DNA from: an uncultured Clostridium sp.
GTDB taxonomy: Bacteria > Bacillota_A > Clostridia > TANB77 > CAG-508
Direction of reading: 5' to 3'
NCBI GenBank assembly: GCA_946491915.1
Contig: CAMLYR010000011.1
Coordinates: 1-26,706 of the forward strand
Length of the DNA: 26,706 nucleotides
Both the position numbers and the translations under genes were made by a program. Positions 17,091-24,333 of this stretch are shown here, piece after piece (within the stretch, counting starts at the first letter, position 1; each line of letters opens with the position of its first letter). The notes below the pieces were generated by a model that was given only the letters and a program-made list of their open reading frames with translations, made no database searches and was not told the origin of the DNA.

Positions 17091-17603
17091 TTACTCTAAT
17101 AACGTGTAGGTTGTCATTTTTTCAAATTTTTTTCCCATTATGATTACCGTTATTGTTGTTTTTCCATTGGCTTCTTTTTTACTACTAAAGGTACAACCTG
17201 TTATATTTTGTGCAATTTTTATTTGATTCATATATATCCCTTGATTTTGTGGTACATATGTATACTGATTTCCACTTGAAAAAATAATATAGCTTTGCCT
17301 AGTATCTTCTATATTGTTTTCAGATATATTTTCATTTAAAGATTCTGTTTGTATGGTACTCATATTTCCACTCTTTGTATCTATTTTTCCTATTTCTAAT
17401 AATTTATTTCCTTTTTTATTTACCTCTTGTATAAAATAGGAATTAAATTTTGTATATTGCTGATTTAAGTCTTCTCTCACAGAATTAATGTCAATATTTG
17501 TGTAAAAATATGATGTTAGGACAGTAATTACTGATACTATCATAAGCATTACAATTACATATATTATTATAGATATTAATGTAATACCTTTTTCACTTTG
17601 CAT
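17091..17603 (-). CDS. Type IV pilin-like protein (minor pilin) with Ser at position 5
   Basis: A 170-residue pilin-like protein. A short leader (MQSEKG) is followed by ITLISIIIYVIVMLMIVSVI, a type III signal sequence in which prepilin peptidase should cut after Gly6. The mature chain has one N-terminal hydrophobic helix, a helical section and a C-terminal part with beta-strand character ending in TTYTLLE. Position 5 of the mature protein is Ser, not the conserved Glu that helps pilin packing. The last third (ITGCTFSSKKEANGKTTITVIIMGKK) resembles PilW/ComGF-type minor pilins, but I cannot name the family. Strong AAGGAGA site; 12 nt from the preceding minor pilin. Confidence 0.85.
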   Translation of the reverse strand: MQSEKGITLISIIIYVIVMLMIVSVITVLTSYFYTNIDINSVREDLNQQYTKFNSYFIQEVNKKGNKLLEIGKIDTKSGNMSTIQTESLNENISENNIEDTRQSYIIFSSGNQYTYVPQNQGIYMNQIKIAQNITGCTFSSKKEANGKTTITVIIMGKKFEKMTTYTLLE

Positions 17604-17615
17604 GCTTTTTTCTCC

Positions 17616-18056
17616 TTAATCACTTTTTGTTATCACAGTTGATAATGCAACTGATTGAGTAGTATCGCCATCTTTATATGCTATTTCTACTGTAGCTTGT
17701 TTTACTAATCCTGAAACAGCATTTGTTTTTTCCGGCAAATTTGCATAATCTATGATTGTAATTCTTTTTGCATATCCTGTTTCCCTTTCTTCTTTTGTAT
17801 CTCCTTCGTCTACTTTTTGAGTAATATTTTCAAATTCATCGGTATTTTCATTTTCTAATGTATCAAAATCATGTGCTTTTAAACCTTCCATTATATTAAT
17901 TGCATAATTTGTCGCTTCTGTTTTTCTTTCTATAGAGTTAGAATTTGTATGAATTGCATACATAAGTGTAGCAATAAGTGTGACAAATAATGTGATTAAT
18001 ATTATTGAAATTGTAATATCAATACCAGTAATTCCTTTTTCACTTTTTATTTTCAC
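17616..18056 (-). CDS. Type IV pilin-like protein (minor pilin) with Asp at position 5
   Basis: A 146-residue pilin-like protein with leader MKIKSEKG, then ITGIDITISIILITLFVTLI, so cleavage is expected after Gly8 and mature residue 5 is Asp in place of Glu. A hydrophobic helix of about 25 residues leads into a helical section (ATNYAINIMEGLKAHDF) and an acidic C-terminal domain, similar in layout to PilV/GspI-type minor pilins, which often contain such an N-terminal helical section. It lies 15 nt after pilD and 12 nt before the next minor pilin, fully inside the operon. It probably helps prime pilus assembly; the exact subfamily is not recognisable. Confidence 0.85.
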   Translation of the reverse strand: MKIKSEKGITGIDITISIILITLFVTLIATLMYAIHTNSNSIERKTEATNYAINIMEGLKAHDFDTLENENTDEFENITQKVDEGDTKEERETGYAKRITIIDYANLPEKTNAVSGLVKQATVEIAYKDGDTTQSVALSTVITKSD

Positions 18057-18071
18057 TAGATTTCCTTTCTG

Positions 18072-18887
18072 TTAAACAAAAAATTTATACATACTTAATG
18101 CAAATATATAATTTAACATATTTGATACAGCTAACAAAAATCCATAACTAATATTTTTTCCATAATTTTTTTCTTCTCTTCTAATTTTTCTTCTTATATT
18201 CTTTATTTTTTGTAATAAAAAGTTAAATGCTACAATCAATGCTGTCATTATAAGCGTATTAATAGTTACATATTCCCCTGTAAATATACTCATCGTAATC
18301 ACTGTTAATATAACTCCATTTACATAACTGTTTTTTGCATATCTCTTTAATGTGATAACATCTAAAGTTAATACACCTATATAAATAATTAAATACACAA
18401 TATATCTGTATATACTAGCATGTTTTACTATACATAGATATACTATATATAAGACAGCTATTATAACACCATACATAGATATTGATTTTTCTATTTTTCT
18501 GTTTTCTAAGTCGATTCCTGCCATAATAAAAATGAAACACAAATAAAGTGCCAAAAATGCACTCTCTGCTAAAACATTAGGAGTTATATTGTCTATACGG
18601 ACATTCATAAAATATGCAATTAATACAAATGTAATACCTGATAAAATTTCTAAAATAAGATATCTTGGTCTGATTTTCTTTTTACAATATCTACATTTTC
18701 CTAATAAAAAAAGATAACTAAATACAGGTATTAAATCTAAAAATCCTAATTTATGATTACAATTTGGACAATAAGAATGTGCATGTATAATATTTTGATT
18801 TTTTGGTATTCTATAAATTGCTAATGTATAGAAACTTCCAAATACAGTTCCTATTATAAATATTAATATATATAGTAGTATATCCAT
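18072..18887 (-). CDS. pilD: Prepilin peptidase PilD-like (A24 family), second catalytic Asp apparently replaced
   Basis: Prepilin peptidase is a membrane aspartyl protease that cuts the leader from pilins and methylates the new N-terminus. The 271-residue protein has the typical start (GTVFGSFYTLAIYRIP), the cytoplasmic zinc loop with C40, C43, C65 and C68, and about seven to eight membrane helices. The first catalytic Asp is D126 in MAGIDLENRKIE. The second, normally in GxGD after two more helices, is not found: the matching stretch reads SYVNGVILTVI with N190 at the Asp position. The C-terminal GKNISYGFLLAVSN aligns with the PFAP-type end of the family. It may be inactive as a protease, or use another residue. 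It lies between pilA and the minor pilins. Confidence 0.88.
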   Translation of the reverse strand: MDILLYILIFIIGTVFGSFYTLAIYRIPKNQNIIHAHSYCPNCNHKLGFLDLIPVFSYLFLLGKCRYCKKKIRPRYLILEILSGITFVLIAYFMNVRIDNITPNVLAESAFLALYLCFIFIMAGIDLENRKIEKSISMYGVIIAVLYIVYLCIVKHASIYRYIVYLIIYIGVLTLDVITLKRYAKNSYVNGVILTVITMSIFTGEYVTINTLIMTALIVAFNFLLQKIKNIRRKIRREEKNYGKNISYGFLLAVSNMLNYIFALSMYKFFV

Positions 18888-18965
18888 TTCTTCTCCTTCT
18901 AATTCTTAACTTTTCCTCTGTTTATCTTATCTATGAATTTGTTTATTGTAAATTATTTTAATTTT

Positions 18966-18996
18966 AAGCCATACACACTTTAGTGTGCGTATGGCT
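18966..18996 (-). other. Hairpin between pilin and prepilin peptidase genes
   Basis: AGCCATAC (18967-18974) pairs with GTATGGCT (18989-18996), with an inner ACAC/GTGT stem and a small bulge. It lies about 40 nt past the pilin stop, but no T run follows on the minus strand. Such hairpins often protect abundant pilin mRNA or act as partial terminators, lowering expression of the genes behind. Confidence 0.55.
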
Positions 18997-19036
18997 CCTT
19001 GTTAGTAATTTATTATTTATCTTATTCTTTAATACC

Positions 19037-19477
19037 TTATGTTTCATCATCTTCTGTTGTACTAGTAATTGGGCTTGTTGAAATTTCACCAGTTGTCTCT
19101 GAAACATAGTATACTTTTACATCTCCTTTTGTAAAAGTAACCTTTATATTTCCTTCATTTTCTTCATCATCTATTGCAGTTACTTCATCTTCTCCATAAT
19201 CATTACTAACAGATGTTATTGAATTCTTTAATGCTGTTACATCAATTGATGGTGCACCTGTATTACCATTCGCATAATAATCTGCTATTACATCAGAAAC
19301 GGCTAATTTCAAAACCTCTTCATTGCTTTTTGTAACAGTTTCTGTTTGTGCTTTTTGTGCATTTGATAATATTCCATTATCTCCTGTAAGCATTGCAATT
19401 GACACTGCTGCTAAAATTAGTAGAACAATAATTGTGATTACTAAAGCAATTAAAGTGATACCTTTTTGGTTTTTCAT
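19037..19477 (-). CDS. pilA: Type IV pilin, probable major subunit
   Basis: A 146-residue prepilin with leader MKNQKG and the helix ITLIALVITIIVLLILAAVS, typical of clostridial pilins. Cleavage is expected after Gly6; mature residue 5 is Ala instead of Glu. The helix continues (MLTGDNGILSNAQKAQTETV) into a soluble domain rich in Asp, Glu and Thr, with no cysteine pair, ending in an acidic tail (STTEDDET). The best ribosome site of the operon, AGGAGG, precedes the ATG, and a 3' hairpin follows, as expected for a highly expressed subunit. It could instead be a pseudopilin; length, ribosome site and position favour the major pilin. Confidence 0.85.
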   Translation of the reverse strand: MKNQKGITLIALVITIIVLLILAAVSIAMLTGDNGILSNAQKAQTETVTKSNEEVLKLAVSDVIADYYANGNTGAPSIDVTALKNSITSVSNDYGEDEVTAIDDEENEGNIKVTFTKGDVKVYYVSETTGEISTSPITSTTEDDET

Positions 19478-19518
19478 TTTCTATCCTCCTCTTCTTTTAA
19501 ACTAAATTTATATATAAT

Positions 19519-19537
19519 TTATGTTTAAAAAACATAA
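19519..19537 (-). other. Short AT-rich hairpin upstream of the pilin gene
   Basis: TTATGTTT (19519-19526) pairs with AAACATAA (19530-19537) around three As. It lies between the pilP-like stop and the pilin start and is followed on the minus strand by TATATATAAAT, which could serve as a -10 region. It is a weak terminator or promoter-region structure at best. Confidence 0.3.
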
Positions 19538-19553
19538 CTTTAATAACTATATT

Positions 19554-19937
19554 TTATTTTATCCCTGTATCAGGATAATATACACTACCATTTGTTTCTG
19601 TTAAACTACCATTTTGTGTTGTATCTTCTCCAGAAGTTGTTGTTTCCATATATGGTGAAAATGGATTTGGTTTTCCTGGTACATACGTATTGATTCTTTC
19701 ATAATTGTCTAAATCTGTTGAATCAACACTATATGTTAAGATAATTTCATCATTTTCAACATCTTTATTTTTGCTCAATTCTTGTTGTACCGCTTCTGAA
19801 GGTGTATAAGATACTACATCTGGTACAATTTTATTACTTGGAACATATTCATACAATAATACGCCAAGGATTAATATAATTGCTAAACAGACTAATAACA
19901 TAATAATCATTTCTTTTATAATTGTTTTGGCCATCAT
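19554..19937 (-). CDS. Small single-helix pilus assembly protein, PilP/GspC-like
   Basis: A 127-residue protein with a basic cytoplasmic start, one membrane helix at about 9-29 (MIIMLLVCLAIILILGVLLY) and an extracytoplasmic tail. Near residue 90 it has TYVPGKPNPFSPY, resembling the (R/K)xPF motif of PilP and GspC proteins, which link the inner-membrane PilN-PilO pair to other parts of the machine. It starts 8 nt after the pilO-like gene. The tail is rich in Thr, Ser and Asn and ends TNGSVYYPDTGIK. The PilP assignment rests on position and that short motif and is tentative. Confidence 0.7.
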   Translation of the reverse strand: MMAKTIIKEMIIMLLVCLAIILILGVLLYEYVPSNKIVPDVVSYTPSEAVQQELSKNKDVENDEIILTYSVDSTDLDNYERINTYVPGKPNPFSPYMETTTSGEDTTQNGSLTETNGSVYYPDTGIK

Positions 19938-19945
19938 ACACTCCT

Positions 19946-20683
19946 TTACTGATTCGATGTATTTGTTGTATTCGTATTATTTGCTGTGTTTGTACTATTT
20001 GTGTTTGCATTATTTGTATTTGTATTATTTGTGTTTGTGTCATTGGTGTTTGTACTATTGGTTGTATTTTCATTTGCTGAATTATTTGTATCTATGGAAG
20101 ATATGCCTTCAATTGGTATATTCTTACATGCAAAAGTTGCCCTTAATGAAGATGTAGATTCTCCTGTTGTCATTGAAAATTGTTCTATTTTAAATGCTAA
20201 ATCTGAATCATCTTCTATATCTCTAATAAATTCACATATACCAACATAGCTTCCAAAAGCTGTAAAATTTAGATCATACACATTTTGTCCTCCTGTTCCA
20301 GCTGTTAAAGATATATCTATACGAATGCCTTCACTGGTCGCATGTGTACCAATTTTTGTCCATAAAAAGTCTAAAGTATAATTGGATAATTGACTTGCAG
20401 CTTGAACATCACCAGTATCACTCACTGCTACCATATCTTGATATGTGTTTTTTTGTTGTTCTAACTCTTTCATACTTGTATTTACTTCACTAACTTTTCC
20501 TGGAAATGTAGAATTTGCCAGTCTAGAAGCTTGGGTTACTGTTTCATCTAATGCTATATTTTCCTTTTTTATTTTTGTTATTCCCCAAATGCGAAAACTT
20601 CCAATTTCCAGTCCATTAACAATTGTAAAAATCGTTAGTGCTAATACCAGTACGATTAGAATGAGTATTAATAATTTTTTCAT
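19946..20683 (-). CDS. pilO: PilO-like pilus assembly protein with Asn/Thr repeat tail
   Basis: A 245-residue bitopic membrane protein. One membrane helix at about 4-24 is followed by a coiled-coil segment (VNTSMKELEQQKNTYQDMV) and a ferredoxin-like domain at about 95-195 (LNFTAFGSYVGICEFIRDIE is the typical PilO-type strand-helix). The last 45 residues are a low-complexity tail of Thr and Asn (NTNDTNTNNTNTNNANT and so on) encoded by imperfect 3-nt-multiple repeats. Its ATG overlaps the stop of the pilM-pilN gene in ATGA, implying translational coupling, which agrees with PilN-PilO forming a heterodimer. Confidence 0.82.
   Translation of the reverse strand: MKKLLILILIVLVLALTIFTIVNGLEIGSFRIWGITKIKKENIALDETVTQASRLANSTFPGKVSEVNTSMKELEQQKNTYQDMVAVSDTGDVQAASQLSNYTLDFLWTKIGTHATSEGIRIDISLTAGTGGQNVYDLNFTAFGSYVGICEFIRDIEDDSDLAFKIEQFSMTTGESTSSLRATFACKNIPIEGISSIDTNNSANENTTNSTNTNDTNTNNTNTNNANTNSTNTANNTNTTNTSNQ
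19950..20080 (-). repeat. In-frame Asn/Thr codon repeat tract in the pilO-like gene
   Basis: Imperfect 9- and 15-nt units built from ACN and AAY codons (seen on the plus strand as TTTGTATTTGTATTATTTG-like words) fill this stretch. All units are multiples of three, so expansion or loss would change tail length without shifting frame. Confidence 0.7.
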
Positions 20684-22299
20684 GGTAAATCTCCTTCTAT
20701 CGTTACTTTTATCACGTTGTTTTCTTGTTGCCCAGAAGTAGAAATTACATTTGTTAAATACATTTCTGTATCTAATTTTGCTTTAAACATACCTAATTGT
20801 TCATATTTATTTGATTGTGCTTGAATAACTATATGTGTTCCTGTTGTATTTTGTATAGATGTGATTTGAACATTTTCTGGTATGATATACATAATCGAAT
20901 TTAGTAGATTTGGTATTGCATCTCTTGTTTTACTTGCCTCTGTAAGTCTATCATTTAAATCTTGCAAATTTTCAATCATTTCTGTGTAATCATTTTTCCT
21001 AGAATCTATCTTCGTTTTATCACTCTCTGCTAATTGAATTTGGGCATTTGTATGATTAATAGACTCCTGTGCTTGTTGCTCTTTTTGTTCTGTTTGTTTT
21101 TGCAATAATTTTGCAAAACAACTATAAATAACAAATAATATAATTAACCCAACTGCTGTTCTTAATAAGCTAATTTCTGTTTTATCTAATTTTTCACCTA
21201 AATCATTTGTAAACCAACTAGATGTTGCCAGTTTACTTTTTTTTGCCTTTCCAGGATTTACTTCTATTTTTAACCAATTCGGAATTTTTTCATTAAATGA
21301 TTGTTTCTTGAAATTAATCCCTTGTATACCTTGTCCTAGTCCTGATAAAGCTAAAGATACTGCTGAATTTACTTCTATATAATCTTGTATACTAATATCT
21401 TGTGTTGGATTAATAAAATATGGTTTTAATATTTCACATTCCACTTCATTTAAATATTCTTGAAAATATAAATCTAAATTATTAATTAATGTTGCCGTTC
21501 CTGTTAGATAGACTTTAGTAATTCTTTCTTCGCTTTCATTGATAATTTTTCTGACATTTCCTACAATTGTATATAATGTTGGCATGATATCTTCTAGATA
21601 TCCAAATTCTGTTTCTTGAAGGTCTTTTCCTTCTGAAGTATATATAGTTGTGTTTTTGCATATTTCATATGATTTTGCCATGGAATTTTCTTTTAAATTA
21701 ATTTTCCTTAAAAATTCTTGGCTTCCTTCATCAAATACTTGAATTTCATATACATTTTCATCAAGAATTTTTGTTACTATTGTATCATCTTCTATATTCA
21801 CAATTAAATAATTTTCTTTTGGTTTTGTTTCTATTAAATTGGTAATCGCCATTGAAACAGGAACGATATTCGCTAATTTGTATTTTTCTAATACTTGTGT
21901 TTTCTTTGTTAATTCTATTTTGTTTGCAGCAATATGAATGATTTTTAATTTGTCTTTATCTTCTGGATTTTTTGAAACAACATATCTTGTTTCAAAAACA
22001 TTTGGATTATATCCTTGATCATTACAATACATTTCAAATTCTGTTTTGATTGCTTTTGATAAATCCTTATTACTTAACATTGCAAACATATCAAAATAGT
22101 TATAAATTTCTTCAGACAAGTTAATACAAATTGGCGTTTTATAACTATAAGTTTCTTCTATAATTTTATCAATTGCTTTTTCTAGGTTATCGTAAAACTT
22201 TACCCCAAAAGACTCTACTTTTATTTTTTCATGGTCTTTTGAAACTTTTGCATATTTAATGATATTGCTTTCTACATATAAACCTAAATAACTGGCCAT
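20680..22299 (-). CDS. pilM: PilM-PilN fusion, type IV pilus assembly
   Basis: A 539-residue protein joining two alignment-complex parts. Residues 1-320 are PilM-like, an actin-fold ATPase in the cytoplasm: the start MASYLGLYVESNIIKYAKVS, the middle YLIVNIEDDTIVTKILD and the late KVYLTGTATLINNLDLYFQE match the three phosphate and nucleotide regions. After a linker, one membrane helix at about 385-405 (AVGLIILFVIYSCFAKLL) is followed by a coiled coil and a C-terminal PilN domain (PNLLNSIMYIIPENVQITSI). In most bacteria PilM binds the cytoplasmic tail of PilN as a separate protein; here they are one chain. AGAAGGAG precedes the ATG, the stop overlaps pilO, and it is first in the operon. Confidence 0.88.
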   Translation of the reverse strand: MASYLGLYVESNIIKYAKVSKDHEKIKVESFGVKFYDNLEKAIDKIIEETYSYKTPICINLSEEIYNYFDMFAMLSNKDLSKAIKTEFEMYCNDQGYNPNVFETRYVVSKNPEDKDKLKIIHIAANKIELTKKTQVLEKYKLANIVPVSMAITNLIETKPKENYLIVNIEDDTIVTKILDENVYEIQVFDEGSQEFLRKINLKENSMAKSYEICKNTTIYTSEGKDLQETEFGYLEDIMPTLYTIVGNVRKIINESEERITKVYLTGTATLINNLDLYFQEYLNEVECEILKPYFINPTQDISIQDYIEVNSAVSLALSGLGQGIQGINFKKQSFNEKIPNWLKIEVNPGKAKKSKLATSSWFTNDLGEKLDKTEISLLRTAVGLIILFVIYSCFAKLLQKQTEQKEQQAQESINHTNAQIQLAESDKTKIDSRKNDYTEMIENLQDLNDRLTEASKTRDAIPNLLNSIMYIIPENVQITSIQNTTGTHIVIQAQSNKYEQLGMFKAKLDTEMYLTNVISTSGQQENNVIKVTIEGDLP

Positions 22300-22406
22300 T
22301 TTTTGCTCCTTCTTTATTTTTTCTTTATTGCTATTTTTTGCACTTCACAAAATTTGATACTTGAATAAATTAGTAAATTTCTATTTTTTGCCAGTTATCC
22401 TAGTTT

Positions 22407-22434
22407 ATTCTATCATTCCTCTATCAAAAATCAA
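22407..22434 (-). promoter_or_regulatory. Predicted sigma-A promoter of the type IV pilus operon
   Basis: On the minus strand TTGATT (22429-22434) is followed after 16 nt by TAGAAT (22407-22412). Transcription would start near 22400, leaving an untranslated leader of about 100 nt before the pilM-pilN start. No clear terminator is seen between the rsmB stop and this point. Confidence 0.5.
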
Positions 22435-22479
22435 CACTTTTCATGTATTTGTAATTCAAGCGTAATCAAACTGTAATAT

Positions 22480-23808
22480 TTACTTTTTTTGTAATTTACA
22501 GATAAAAAATCCATCTGTTTCTTTTCCTGGGTATAATTGTATTTTACTAGAAGAATCTATTTTACACTCTATTTTAGATAACTCCATTTTTGCATATATA
22601 AAATCCGAATTTTTTTGTAAAAACTTATCTATTATTTTGTCATTTTCCTCACTAAAAATACTACATGTTGAATAAACAATTTGTCCATTTGGTTTTACAT
22701 ATTTCGAACAAGTTTCTAAAATATTTTGTTGAATCTGTGTAATTTCTATAACATCTTCTGGTCTTCGTTTCCATTTAATATCTGGTTTTCTTTTTAAAAC
22801 ACCAATTCCTAAACATGGTACATCTAACAGAATTTTATCAAATTTTTCTTTATATTCTTCTTTGTAAATTGTTGCATCTTGACATTGTGTTTTAATAATA
22901 TGAATGCCCAATCGTTTGGCATTTTCCTCTACCAATTTTATTCTATGTGCATGTAAATCCCATGCAATAATTTTTCCCTTGTTATCCATTAATTCTGCCA
23001 TATATGTGGTCTTTCCACCTGGACTACTACAAGCATCTAATATAACTTCATTTGGTTTTGGATTAACAATTTTGGCAATCAAACCTGCTCCTTCATCTTG
23101 AATAGTAAAATATCCTTGTTTGAATAAATCTAATTGTTCTATATTTTTGGCTTTTTCTAATATCAAAAAATCTTCAAACATACCTTCTTCAAATGTTATA
23201 TTTCTTTTTTGTAATAAGTTTTCCAATTCTTGTTTATTTGTTTTTAGTCTATTGATTCTGATTGCCAATTTTGGTTTTATGTTCGAAGCCTTACAAATTT
23301 CTTCTACTTTTTTGATATCATTTTCTTTTAATAATTCTTCTATAATCCAAACTGGCATAGACATTGTTTTGGAAATTCTTTCAATTGGATTTTCAATGTC
23401 AAAAAATGCTTCATAATCTTTTTTCTCCACTTTTCTTAAAACAGCATTCACAAAATTACTGCTTCCTTTATGTCCGTATCGTTTTGCTAAATTAACACTT
23501 TCATTAACTGCTGCTGATTTAGGGACTTTATTTAAAAAGACAATTTGATAAATTCCCATTCTTAATATATTTAAAATCCATGGAGAAATTTTTTTAAGTC
23601 TAAGTTTGGAATATTTTTTTATAATTTCATCAATTGTTAATTTCCATGTAGTCACACCATATACAATTTCTGAAATAAATCCAATATCTCTATCGTCTAA
23701 TTTTCTTCTATTTTCTTTGATCATTTCGTCTAAAACGATATTGGAATATGCTTCTTCTTTGTCAATTTTATATAACGTTTTTAGGGCAACTTCTCTTACA
23801 ATATCCAT
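22480..23808 (-). CDS. rsmB: 16S rRNA (cytosine-967-C5)-methyltransferase RsmB
   Basis: RsmB methylates C967 of 16S rRNA with S-adenosylmethionine. The 442-residue protein, normal for the family, has an N-terminal NusB-like RNA-binding domain (about 1-130), a linker and a Rossmann methyltransferase domain. SAM motif I reads DACSSPGGKT at 258-267, the second conserved Cys is C332 in DVPCLG and the nucleophile is C382 in YSTCSI. The start MDIVREVALKTLYKI is the expected N-terminus; the ribosome site GGAG is about 14 nt away, longer than usual. It is divergent from the dodecin-like gene and appears to stand alone. In many Firmicutes rsmB sits with fmt, def or stp, which are not seen here. Confidence 0.96.
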   Translation of the reverse strand: MDIVREVALKTLYKIDKEEAYSNIVLDEMIKENRRKLDDRDIGFISEIVYGVTTWKLTIDEIIKKYSKLRLKKISPWILNILRMGIYQIVFLNKVPKSAAVNESVNLAKRYGHKGSSNFVNAVLRKVEKKDYEAFFDIENPIERISKTMSMPVWIIEELLKENDIKKVEEICKASNIKPKLAIRINRLKTNKQELENLLQKRNITFEEGMFEDFLILEKAKNIEQLDLFKQGYFTIQDEGAGLIAKIVNPKPNEVILDACSSPGGKTTYMAELMDNKGKIIAWDLHAHRIKLVEENAKRLGIHIIKTQCQDATIYKEEYKEKFDKILLDVPCLGIGVLKRKPDIKWKRRPEDVIEITQIQQNILETCSKYVKPNGQIVYSTCSIFSEENDKIIDKFLQKNSDFIYAKMELSKIECKIDSSSKIQLYPGKETDGFFICKLQKK

Positions 23809-23841
23809 ACTTTCTTATTTTTCTCCTTTTTCACTTTTTTA

Positions 23842-23897
23842 TTATATAGGAAAATCTTATATGGTATTAAGATAAAAGTTGATTTTTTCCTATACAA
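23842..23897 (-). repeat. Copy B of a three-copy 55-60 nt intergenic repeat
   Basis: The reverse complement (TTGTATAGGAAAAAATC, then TTTTATCTTAATACCATATA, then GATTTTCCTATATAA) aligns with copies A (11409-11467) and C (2845-2900). Its ends are inverted repeats of each other. It lies in the divergent gap between rsmB and the dodecin-like gene; its end supplies a TATAAT that might serve as the rsmB -10 box. The remaining 130 nt up to 24030 are AT-rich with no clear structure. Confidence 0.6.
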
Positions 23898-24030
23898 CAA
23901 GAATAGATTTCTTACTTTATTTTTCTTATTCATTTAAATTATATACTGTAATTTATATTTTTTCTACCAGTTTTGTATATTTTTTATTTTTTTGGAAAAC
24001 ATACTCTTAAAAGATAATGGAGGTTTTTAT

Positions 24031-24258
24031 ATGGAAATTAAAAAACATTTAATGATTACTGGTAATTCAACTGTATCATGGAAAGATGCGATTGTAAAAG
24101 CAGTTGCCGAAGCTTCAAAGACAATTGATTATCTTTCTGATGTTAAAATTTTAGAGCAAAGAGCAAGCATTAGTGGTGACAAAATTTCTGAATATTTTGT
24201 TGACTTAGATATCTCATTTTCTATTGATTTAAATAGAAAAGATAATAAAGATGCATAA
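24031..24258 (+). CDS. Dodecin-like small protein
   Basis: Dodecins are small dodecameric proteins with a beta-alpha-beta-beta fold that store flavin or CoA-type ligands. The 75-residue chain has the family pattern: SWKDAIVKAVAEASKTI as the helix, VKILEQRASI as the second strand, and EYFVDLDISFSIDL as the last strand. The conserved Gln in EQR is present, but the flavin-stacking Trp of the LDWFEV-type segment is replaced (YLSDVKI), so flavin binding is doubtful. The open frame extends upstream to 23992, but GGAGG at 24019-24023 is 7 nt from the ATG at 24031, which gives the normal dodecin length. It heads the plus-strand run into spoVAC, 75 nt downstream, with no terminator between them. Confidence 0.78.
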   Translation: MEIKKHLMITGNSTVSWKDAIVKAVAEASKTIDYLSDVKILEQRASISGDKISEYFVDLDISFSIDLNRKDNKDA

Positions 24259-24333
24259 ATTACGCTTATGCAAGAAAAACTTAAAGAAAGGAGTATATGA
24301 ATATTTTTCACAAAATATATCATATAAGTAACT

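Noticed and set aside
19950..20080. CRISPR-like array
   Set aside because: Units are short, imperfect and without unique spacers; they encode the protein tail.
19849..20157. Several overlapping open frames on both strands around the Asn/Thr tract
   Set aside because: They arise because the triplet repeats lack stops in several frames; the pilO-like frame alone fits the operon and coupling.
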